DNA of 64,000 nt from Cystobacter fuscus (GTDB taxonomy: Bacteria; Myxococcota; Myxococcia; Myxococcales; Myxococcaceae), in the NCBI RefSeq assembly GCF_002305875.1, contig NZ_CP022098.1, forward strand, positions 6,882,001-6,946,000. Reading direction: 5' to 3'. The translations under genes were made by a program, and so were the position numbers. Position 1 is the first letter of the stretch; each line of letters begins with the position of its first letter. Shown in pieces: positions 53,012-63,700 of the stretch. A model generated the notes under the pieces. The model searched no databases, was not told the origin of the DNA, and saw only the letters and a list, made by a program, of their open reading frames with translations.

Positions 53012-54778
53012 ATGAGCAAGAAACCCCGTAACTTCTCCAGCGACCCGAGTCGGCCCAGCTTCCTGGAGGAGCTCTATCAGGGCAGGTTCCGCTGGGACCT
53101 GATCCGAGACTTTCCTGTCCAGGATGCACAGGACCGGGCCGAGGGCGACCGCCTCGTCGAGCAGTTGAACGTCCTGCTTCGCGAGCGAATCGACCCCACG
53201 GCCGTTGACCGCGACCGCCAGCTACCTGAAGGCTTCCTCGCGGAGCTGGCCACGCGCGGCTACTTTCGGCTGCAGGCGGATCGAGCGGTCGGCGGGCACG
53301 AACTCTCGCACTACAACACGTTCCGGGTCGTCGTGGCGGCCGCGAGTTGGAGCACGCCGGTCGCACTGTCGATCGCGATCGAGAACGCGCTCGGCGCCAG
53401 CGCGTTCCTCTCGGTTGTGCCCGAAGGGCCGCTGCGTGAGTTGTTGCGCGCGCATGTTGCTCGCGGCGGCCTCTCGGCCAGCGCCGACAGCGAGCCCCAG
53501 GGGGCGGCGAACCAGCGTCGCGCCACCACCGCCACGCGAGTCGAAACGGCGGAGGCCTATCTGCTGAACGGCCAGAAGGTCTTCGTGGGGCACGCGCCCG
53601 TCGCCGAGCTGGTCAGCGTCTCGGCGACGATCCGCGACAACGGCCAGGAGCGGGTCCAGATGTTCTTCGTGCGGACCGACAGCCCTGGCGTGACCGCCGG
53701 ACAGTGGCACGAGTACATGGGAATCAAGGGCTTCCCCAACGGCTGGCTGAACTTCGACAACGTGCTCGTGCCCGCGGACCAGATGTTCGTGGAGCGCGCC
53801 TCCGAGCATCAGGTCCGGGTGACCCCGGAGACCGCGAAGATGGTGGCTCGGGGCCGGCTGCACCTCATCGCGGCGCCGTCGCTGGCGATCGCCAAGCTGT
53901 GCGTGCAATGGGCGCGAGACTTCGTGCTGCGGCGGGAGGTCGACGGCCGGAAGCTGGCGGACTACCAGGAGATTCAACAGCAGCTGGCGGAGTCGCTCGC
54001 GCAGACCTTCGCGATCGAGACGATGTCTCAGTGGTGCCTGCTTCCGGATGACCAGGGGCGGCAGATCAACCAGCGCTTCGAGCAGAACGCCTCCAAGAAC
54101 GTCAGTTCGCTGCTCTGCTGGGACGTCGTCGACCGGACGATGTCGCTGCTGGCGGCGGAGGGCTATGAGACCGCGCACAGCAAACAACAGCGGGGTGCGC
54201 CGCCGGTCCCAGTCGAGCGGTTCATGCGCGACGCGCGCAACCTGCGGATCTCCGGGGGCGTGGACTTCCAGATCGACAACTGGATCGCTCGGATGTCGAT
54301 CCTGTCGTACTACTACCCCGAGCCCGACCACGCGGACGAACTGGCGAAGAACGAGCCAGTCCGGGGCGATTTCGACGGCGCCGTCCTCACCGACCGCAAC
54401 CTCGGCCACCTCCGCTGGGTCGCGGACGAGGTCCATCGGTTCGGGGCGACCTGTCTGGAGTTGGCGCGCCGCAACCCCGACCGTGCCTCGCTGCAGGAGA
54501 ACGAGCGGACTCTCATCTTGCTCACCGGCATTGCCCGAGAGCTCCTCGTCATGTCCCTGACGCTCGCCCGCGCCTCCAAGATGGCCTCGACCGGCGACCA
54601 CAGCGGGCAGGAGCTGGCCGACGTGTATTGCGTATCGGCCGGGCACCGCATCGCCGATCTGCGTCGCCGGCTCTCCGCCAACGCTCCCGCCAATGTCCCA
54701 TCGCTCAACGCCGCCTGGCTGAGCGGCACCACCCTCGATCACCTCACCTACGACGCCGCCACCGGCTCCCGGCGCTGA
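53012..54778 (+). CDS. Long acyl-CoA-dehydrogenase-like flavoprotein
   Basis: 588 residues; GAGGA precedes ATG 53012. ACAD layout: N-terminal helices (LPEGFLAELATRGYFRLQAD), middle beta domain (LNGQKVFVGHAPVAELVSVS..GIKGFPNGWLNFDNVLVP) and C-terminal helices, plus a ~150-residue extension as in VLCAD/ACAD9. The position of the MCAD-type catalytic Glu (IYEGT) reads RISGGVDFQIDN, i.e. Gly415, so the usual alpha-proton base is missing. In biosynthetic clusters such proteins act on carrier-bound or free keto acids; one such group makes epoxyketone warheads. It starts 41 bases after the A-domain gene. Confidence 0.85.
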   Translation: MSKKPRNFSSDPSRPSFLEELYQGRFRWDLIRDFPVQDAQDRAEGDRLVEQLNVLLRERIDPTAVDRDRQLPEGFLAELATRGYFRLQADRAVGGHELSHYNTFRVVVAAASWSTPVALSIAIENALGASAFLSVVPEGPLRELLRAHVARGGLSASADSEPQGAANQRRATTATRVETAEAYLLNGQKVFVGHAPVAELVSVSATIRDNGQERVQMFFVRTDSPGVTAGQWHEYMGIKGFPNGWLNFDNVLVPADQMFVERASEHQVRVTPETAKMVARGRLHLIAAPSLAIAKLCVQWARDFVLRREVDGRKLADYQEIQQQLAESLAQTFAIETMSQWCLLPDDQGRQINQRFEQNASKNVSSLLCWDVVDRTMSLLAAEGYETAHSKQQRGAPPVPVERFMRDARNLRISGGVDFQIDNWIARMSILSYYYPEPDHADELAKNEPVRGDFDGAVLTDRNLGHLRWVADEVHRFGATCLELARRNPDRASLQENERTLILLTGIARELLVMSLTLARASKMASTGDHSGQELADVYCVSAGHRIADLRRRLSANAPANVPSLNAAWLSGTTLDHLTYDAATGSRR

Positions 54779-54799
54779 CCGGTCAAGAAAGAGCAACCC

Positions 54800-57700
54800 A
54801 TGAACACCGCACCACGGCAAATCCCTCTCTCCGTCGGACAAGAGGCCATGTGGATTGGCTGGAAGCTGGATCCCAGCCAATGGTCGCACATCATCCCGAC
54901 CCCATTCCTGGTGCGCGGCACGCTCGATATGACGCGGCTGCGCACGGCCATCGCGGCACTGGGAGAAGCCTACCCACAGCTTCGGGCACGGATCACGTCG
55001 GGCGCCGACGGGCTCGTGCTGGACTGGCCCGACTCGCCGCCTATCGAGGTGCGGGAGTCGACCTTCGTGGGCGACCGTGACGCGGCCGTACGCCGGACCT
55101 GGCAGCGCCCCTTCGACCTTCGCCGAGGGCCGTTGGCCCGGGTCGATGTGTTGCGTGGGCCGGACGAGACGGTCCTGCTGCTCGCGATCCACCACCTCGT
55201 GTTTGACGGGGCGTCGATCCTGATCCTGCTCGATGCCTTGCGCCGGGCCTATGCGGGCGAGTCGCTGCCTCCGGCCGACCCTACCGCGGCGTTGACGGAG
55301 TATGCTCGCCGTTCGCGGGAGCTGGCCGATACCACCGCCGGTGATCCGTCCCGGGAGTACTGGCGCCAGGTCCTGGGCGCGGCGGCTCCGGAGTTCGCCC
55401 TGCCCGCCACCGTCGATGCACCGCAGTACACGGTCCGGAGTGAAACACTCGAGCCACGGCTCGTCGCCGACTTGCGCGGCCGCGCCGAGGACCTGGGCGT
55501 TTCCTATGTCACCGTCCTGATGGCCGGGTATTTCGCGCTGCTGCGCCGGCACACCGGCTCCGAGGACGTGATCTCGTTCCTGCCGTTTCACGGGCGGACC
55601 ACCGAATCGCTGCGCGACCGGATTGGCTACTTCGTGAACGCACTGCCGATCCGCAGTGAGGTCCGCGGTTCGGACAGCTACGCCGCTCTGGTGCACCGCC
55701 TGCGCGGCCGGGTCAAGGATGCGATGCGGCACGGCGAGCTGCCGCTGCCGGCCATCATGCGAGCGGCTGGGCTGACCGGCCCGGCCGCCCGTGCGCGGAC
55801 CCACCAGACAGTGTTCCAGTATTGGAATGCGGGATTGCGTGATGGCGTCGATGTGCAGGCACTGCGGCTGAGCGCTCCCGATGCGACCGCCACCTTGAGC
55901 CTGCTGGACATGGAAAGCACCGCGGGGTTCACCCTGGCCGTCATGGTCCGCGAGGACAGCGCGGGAACGCATGTGCTGTGGAAGGATCCGGCCGGGGCCG
56001 TGGGCCCGACCAGGGTCGCCGCGATGGCGGCCGACTATCACGCGATCCTGCGCGAGCTGAGTACGAACCCGAACGCCGCGCTGCCCGCACTGGCCGCGCC
56101 GAGCCCGACAGCGTCTTCCGCCCCCCTCGCCACCAATACCCGCCCCGCGGCCGCGTACCCCGCCGAGGTCGCCGCGATGGTCGGCGTCTGGCAGGAGGTC
56201 TTGGGCGTCGGCGGGATCACCCCCGAGGACTCGTTCTTCGAGCTGGGCGGGCATTCGCTGCTCGCGGAGAGTCTGGTTCTCGCGGTGTCGCGTCACTTCG
56301 GCACGGAGGTCTCGATCCGGACGTTGTTCGAGTATCCGCGCCTGGCTGACTTCGCGGAGCAGGTCCGGGCGTCGAAGCCGAACGTGGCCGCCGAGAGCAT
56401 TTCTCCGCCCGCTGCCCCCGTCGTGGAGATACCCGCGTCCAGCTTCCAGCAGCGCATCTGGTTCGCCGAGCGGGTGGAGTCCGGCCGTGCCACCTACAAC
56501 GTCCCGCTGGCGTGGCGGGTTCCCGGTGGCGGCCTCGATGCGACGGAGTTGTCCCACGCGCTGGCCAGGATGGTGGCGCGACACGAGTTGCTGCGCACCG
56601 CGTTCCACGAGCGCGACGGCGAGTTGTGGCAGGTCGTCGGCGAGCCGTGGTCACCCCACGTCGACAGCGTCAACCTGCGCGATTGCGCGGACTCGGAGGC
56701 GGCGCTGCGCGACTGGCTGGCCGGTGCCTCCCACCATGAGTTCGATCCGGCGTCTGGACGCCTGCTGACCGCGGCCCTCGTTGAGCTCCCCGGGGCCGAC
56801 CAGCTGGTTTTCCTGTGCCTGCACCACCTGCTGTGGGACGGCGAGTCGATGGGCGTCCTGCTGCGGGAGCTGAACTCCTATTACAGGCCCACCGCCGCCG
56901 GCAGCACGGTGGTCGTGTCTGCTCCGCCGGCAACCGACTCCGGTCTCCCGGCGATGGCGCGCGCCGCCTCGGCCCATCAGGAACGGATGTGGTTCGTCGA
57001 CCGGTTCGAGGCCGGCCACGTGTACCCGACGTCGCCCGTGTACCACAACCTGCCTCTGTTCCTTCGGGTTGACCGTCTCGCCGCCCCCGACGTGCTGGCC
57101 AAGGCGCTCGACGCGGTCGTACGGGCACACGAGTCCCTGCGCACCGTGCTCGACAGCGTCGAGGGTCGGATCGTGCAGCGAGTGCGATCCGAGGTGACGG
57201 TCAGCCCGCAGTGGCTGCCAGCGCGGCCCGGGGTGGCGGGCGCCGGTGTGCCCGAGGCACTGACCGACTGGGCGGCGGCCCCGTTCGATCTGACGAGCGG
57301 CTGTCTGCTGCGGGTCGCCGTGTTGCCCGAGCAGTCTGGCGGCGGTTGGCTGGCACTCGTTGGCCACCAGGCGGTGGTCGACCGGGCCTCCCTGCGGCTC
57401 GTCGCCGAGCAACTCCTGGCCGGCATGGCCGGCGAGGCCCCCGTCCAGAGCAGCTACGCCGGCTGGCTGGATGAGGTGTCGGCCGCGGTCAAGGCCGAGC
57501 ACCTGGACTCCCGTGCGGCTCGACTGCAACCCGCCGTCGACGTGCTGCGGCTCCCCGAGCGGCGGCCGCGCGAGGCGATCCACGTCTACGAGGAGCGGCG
57601 CGTCGCGTTCTCGTTGCCCACCGCCCTCGTGGCCAACGCGGAACGGCTTGGCTTCAACGTCTCGGACGTGCTGCTGGGAGCCTTCACCGCGCTGCTCGGC

Positions 57701-60700
57701 TGGTATTCCGGCCAGCAGGACATGGTCATCGGCGTCAGTCACCCCGGGCGGCGCGCGGAGACCCGGCATGTAGTCGGCCCGCTGGCCAACCTGTTGCCGG
57801 TGCGGCTGCGCCCGGCCGTGAGCATGCCTTTCACCGCGCTCGTCGGGCAGACGGCCGCCGAGACGGCCCACGCCCGAGCGCATGATCAGGCGTTCTTCGA
57901 CGAGCTGGTACGCCGGGTCGACCCGTCCAAGGACATGAGCCGTACGGCCTTGTTCGACGTGCTGTTCACGTACTCCGAGGATCCCAGGCTGATTCGTACC
58001 TCCGGCGGCCTCGTCGCCGAGGAGGTTCAGACGGCCAGCGGATACGGCAAGTACGATCTGCACCTGTTCCTGCAGCCGGGCTCCAGTTCGCTCGAGGGCT
58101 GGCTTGTCTTCAATGGCCGGTACTTCGACGACGACCAGGTGCGGGCCATGACCGAGCACTATCGCGCGCTGCTCGACCAGCTCATCGCCGCACCCGAGCG
58201 GGCGATCGGCGATGCCGATCCGTTGACCGAGGACGAGCGGTACACCCAGCTGATGGTGTGGAACGCCACCGATGCCGGGTACCCCGAGACGGCGGTCCAC
58301 GATCTCATCCGGCAGCGGGCACTCGCCCGGCCCCAGGCGGTGGCCATCACCGCGGGGGACATCTCGCTGACCTACCGCGAGCTGCTGGATCGGGCCGAGG
58401 CACTGGCGCGGGCGCTGGTGGCGAAGGGCGTCGGCCGTGGCGACCTGGTGGCCCTGCTGCTGCCGCGCGGCCCCGAGCAGGTCCAGGCGATGCTGGCCGT
58501 CCTGCTGGCCGGCGCCGGGTACCTGCCGATAGACCCAGCACTGCCCCGTGACCGCGTGCAGTTCATCCTCGCGGACTCGGGCACCCGGTGGGCCATCGTG
58601 GCCGACGATGCGGTGCCGCATCCGGGTCTGGACGGCTTCGCCGGACAGGTCATGCACCCGACCCAGTCCGACAGCTCCGGAGCGGCGCTGCCGCGGGTCG
58701 CGCTGGATACGCCGGCGTACTGCATCTACACGTCTGGGACGACCGGCCGGCCCAAGGGCGTCGTGATCACGCATCGCAACCTCGTCCGGCTGCTGGTCAA
58801 CGACCGCTTGCCGTTCAGCTTCGGTGCGTCCGACGTCTGGACGATGTTCCACTCCTACGCCTTCGATTTCTCGGTATGGGAGTTGTTTGGCGGCCTGGTC
58901 CACGGCGGACGGGTGGTCCTGGTCACCCAGGAGCAGGCGAAGGACCCCGAGCAGTTCTGGGAGCTGCTGCAGCGCGAGCGCGTCACGGTCCTCAACCAGA
59001 CGCCCAGCGCGTTCCGGCGGCTGCTCGGGTTGAAGCCCCAGTCGCCCAGCAGCCTCAGCCGGTTGCGCTACGTCATCTTTGGCGGAGAGGCGCTGCGTCC
59101 GGCCATGCTCGGCTCGTGGATGGAGCGCTACCCGCATGTGCGGCTGGTCAACATGTACGGCATCACCGAGACCACCGTGCACTCGAGCATCCGCACGGTC
59201 ACCCGGGCTGATGTCGACTCCGACGCCAGCATCATCGGCACGCCGATCCCCACGACCACGCTCCTGCTGCTGGACCCGGTCACCCGCGGCCGGCTGTTGC
59301 CCGTTGGCGCGGTGGGCGAGATCTTCGTCGGCGGCGCGGGCGTGGCCGGCGGCTACCTGAACCGGCCGGAACTCACGGCGCAGCGCTTCGTCGCCTCGCC
59401 CGTCGGCTCCGGCACCCTGTTCCGCAGCGGGGATCTCGCCCGCTACACCCCCGACGGCGCGCTGCACTTCATTGGCCGCGCCGATTCCCAGGTGCAGCTG
59501 CACGGCTACCGCATCGAACTCGGAGAGATCGAGTCCTGCCTGCGCGAGCATCCCGCGGTCGTCGAAGCGGTCGTCATCGCCGAGGACGATCGCCTCGTCG
59601 CGGTCGTCCAGAGCCGGGCCGGGGTCGCCCTGGCCGAGCTGCGTGGCCACCTGGCACGCAAGCTGCCCGAGTACATGATCCCCTCGGTGTTCCAGCTCGT
59701 CGACAAGATGGTGCTGACCTCGAACGGCAAGCTCGACGTCGCCGCCGTGCGTGCCCGTGCCGTCCCGCTGGACAGCGGCGCCGGCTCCGAGCCTCGCACC
59801 CCCACGGCTGTCGCGATGGCTGGCATCTGGTCCGAGCTGCTCGGTGTCGACAATGTGTCCGCCGATGACTCCTTCTTCGCCCTCGGCGGTCACTCCATGC
59901 TGGCGGTCCGGCTGGTCAACCAGCTCCGCCGTCGGTTCCAAATCGACCTGCCGATGAAGACGCTGTTCGAGTGCCCCCGGCTGCAGGATCTCGCGGACCT
60001 GATCGACCAGAAGATCGGCGGGCAGCCGTCCGCCGGGCACTCCGGATCGTCCTCGGCGCGCGCCGCGGGTGAGCTGGCCGCCACCGCCTTCCAGCGACGC
60101 CTGTGGCTCGCCGAGACCTTCGACGAGCAGGCCCGCAACAACGTGGTCCTGGCCTGGAAGGCAGCCGGCAGGCTCGACGTCGAGCTGTTGGGTCGCGCCC
60201 TGAGCCAGCTCGTGGCCGGGCACGAGTTGCTGCGGACGGCATTCGTGGCCGACGAGGACACCGTCCGGCAGGTGGTGACCGGCGGATGGCGGCCCGAGGT
60301 GGAACTGCTGGACCTGCGCGCCTCGCGTGACCCCGACGCCGAGATGGCGCGGTGGCTCGACACGGCCGCCAGCAGACGATTCGACCTCGCCTCGGGCCGG
60401 CTGCTGCGAGCGGCCGTGGCCGACCTCGGCGCTCAGGGGCACGCGCTGCTTTTGTGCCTGCACCACCTCGTCATCGACGGTGAGTCCGTCCCCGTGCTCC
60501 TGGCCGAGCTGGACCGTTACTACCGTGCGGTCGTCACCGGCGAAACCGCGGCGCCGCCAGCCGTGCAGTACCGGGACTTCGTGGCCTCGCAGGAGGCCCG
60601 CCAGGACACGGCGCGGCGCGAGGACGCGCTGGACTACTGGCAGCGAAAACTGGCCGACGCACCGGCGAACCTGGCGTTCCCCGCGCCGGTTCCGGCGGGC

Positions 60701-63700
60701 CGCAACGGCGCTGTTCGCGTGCCACTCCCGGCGGGCCTGCCCGACCGGCTGCGGCCGCTGCAGACCCAGCACGGGGTCACGTGGTTCATGGCGTTCGGCG
60801 CCGCGCTGGCCGTCGCGCTGCACCGGTGGACGGGACAGCGCACCATCACCCTGGGCGTGCCGGTCTCGACCCGGGACCCCGCCAGCTTCACTGGGCTGCT
60901 CGGACCCTGCCTGAACACGCTCGTGCTCCGCTCGGACCTGGCCGCCGGCGCTCCCCTCGGCGACGCCCTCCAGGCGATGCGCACCGAGATGCTCGGCGCG
61001 CTCGAACACGCCGGGGCTCCGTTCGAGGAGGTCGTGAACCGGCTCTCCCCGGCCCGCGGTGTGGGGCACACGCCCTACATCGATGTGACGCTCAACATGA
61101 ACCTGCGCAGCGCCCGGCGGGCCCTGCTGGGCGGGATCGAGCTGACCCCGCTGTTCTTCGACTCGCTGTGGTCGCACGAAGCGAAGTTCGGTTTGACCCT
61201 GACGGTCGCCGAGCAGGACGGCGAACTGACCGCCATTCTGTCGTATCAGGGGCAGCGTGTATCCGCCGCGGACGCCGCGGCACTGGCCGACAGCATTGCC
61301 GGGCTGCTCGGCGAACTCACCGAAGCGCCACAGGGTCGTTCGTCCCGGGGGAGCGCGACGAGCGCCGCCGATGACCGGGTGCAGTACCGACACTTCGTCA
61401 CCGCGCAGATCTCGCAGCGGGACAGCGTGCAGCGCCGGAACGATCTGGCCTACTGGGAGAACAAGCTGGCGGGTGCCCCGGCCTACGTGGAGTTCAGCCC
61501 CCCGGCGGAGCCTGGACCCCACGGCGTCGTGACGATCCCACTGCGCGCCGACCTGCTGGAGCGGTTGCGACCGTTGCAGGCCCGGTATGGCGTCACACCG
61601 TTCATCGTCACGGCGGCGGGCCTGGCCGCTCTGCTCCACCGCTGGACCGGCCACGCCGACGTGGTGATCAGCAACCCGATCGCGAACCGTGACAACCCGG
61701 ACTTCGCCGAGCTGCTGGGGCCGTGCCTGAACACGGTGGTGCTGCGCTCCCAGCTCGCCAGCAACGCGACGTTCCTGGACGTCTTGCACGGCATGCGCTC
61801 GGAGGTGCTGGAGGCTTTCGAGCACGCGGGGGCACCGTTCGAGGAGGTGGTGGAGCGGCTCAACCCGCACCGCCGACCCGGTCGGACTCCGTACGCGGAC
61901 GTGTCGCTGACCTTCAGCGCCGTGCCGGCACAGCCCGCCTCGCTGGCCGGACGCCCGTTGCAGGCCGCCGACATCAGCCACGCGGGTGCTGGCTACGCCG
62001 GCAAGCTTGGCCTCACCGTGGGCTTCACCCTGGACGGTACGAAGCTGTCCGGCAACGTCGCGTACCATGGGGCGCGCTATCGCCGTGACGACGTGGAGCG
62101 CTTCGCCACCCTGCTGGGCCGGCTGATGGAGCTGATGCCGGACCACCTGGATCAGCCGGTGGCGGCGCTCGACGTCGCCGCGGACGAGCTCGCGCGGCTG
62201 CGCCGGTGGGAGCGCGGACCCGAGCCCGAGCCGATGACGCCGGTCCCCGCACTGGTGCTGCGGCACGGCCGCGACCGGGCCTCGGCACCGGCCGTCGAGT
62301 CGCTCCGTGGAACGCTGGACTACCAGGGACTCATCGGACGTGCACGGGCGCTGGCGGCCCGGATCCGACCGAGGCTGCGCGGCGCGGACCCGGTGGTCGC
62401 GCTGCTGCTCCCGCGCGGCGAGGACTTCACGGTGGCGATGCTGGGAAGCTGGCTGGCGGGTGCGGCCTTCTGCCCGATCGACCCGGTGTGGCCAGACAGT
62501 CGGGTGAGGTTCGTTCTCGAGGACCTCGACACGCCCGTGTTGCTCACCGACCACGACGGCGCGGCACGGTCAGGCTCCGTGCCGACCCTCCGCGTGGATG
62601 AGACGGACGCGACCGCGGGGGGCAGCGAGGCGGACGACCCGAACTGGAGCGCCGGATCCACCGCGTACGTGATCTACACCTCCGGCACCACGGGTACCCC
62701 GAAGGGCGTGGTCGTCACGCACGGGGGATTGGCCCAGCTGATCCAGTGGACCGCGCGCCACTACGCGATCGGCGACCGCGACCGCTGCTCGCATCTGATG
62801 AGCGTCGGGTTCGACGCCTCCCAATGGGAGGTCTGGTCCGCGCTGGCGACCGGCGCCTGCCTGGTGCCGCACGTGGAGCCAGTCGTCGCATCGACGGTCG
62901 GAGCCTGGCTGGACCAGCACGGCATCGACGTCGCGTTCATGGCCACGCCGCTCGCGGAGGCCGTATGGAGGGCCGGGACGGGCCCGAAGCGGCTGCGCTG
63001 GATGTTCATCGGCGGCGCCTCGCTCTCGGAGTGGCCGCCGCCCGGGCTGCCCTACAGGGTAGGCAACGCCTATGGCCCCACCGAGAACTCGGTGGTCGCC
63101 ACGATCCACGACCTCGAGGCAGTGCCGCAACCTCCCCTCAACCGGATCGGCCGGCCCATCGCTGGGGTTCGCGTGCTCGTGCTCGACCCACAGGGGCGCC
63201 GGTGTCTCGTGGGCGTCCCCGGTGAGATCTGCCTGGCTGGCGGCGGTCTGGCCACCGGCATTCTCCGGCGGCCAGACCTGACCGCCGACAGGTTCCGCTC
63301 GGTGGAACTCGATGGCGAGTCGATCCGGATCTACCGGACCGGCGACCTTGGCCGCTGGCTCGCCGATGGCACCGTCGAGTACCTGGGCCGGGCCGACCGG
63401 CAGCTCAAGATCCGCGGGTACCGGATCGAGCCCGGCGAGATCGAGCAGGTGCTGCTCCGCCAGCCGGAGGTGGCCCAGGCGGTGGTCCATGGCGATTCGC
63501 AACAGACCCCCGCGCTGGTGGCCTACGTGATCCCCAGCCAACCCGGCCGCACCGACACCGCGCGGTTGCTGGCGCGGCTGCGCTCCAGCTTGCCGGCCTA
63601 CATGGTCCCCGAGGCCGTGGTGTGGCTCACGGAATTGCCCCTGAACACCAGCGGCAAGGTCGACGTGGCCAGGCTGCCCCGTCCGATCCGAACGGACCTC

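Noticed and set aside
53222-62554. Very long open frames on the minus strand opposite the ACAD and NRPS genes
   Set aside because: They are by-products of high GC in the third codon position of the plus-strand genes. Their translations are Arg/Gly/His-rich with no family motif, whereas the plus frame carries complete NRPS and ACAD motifs.
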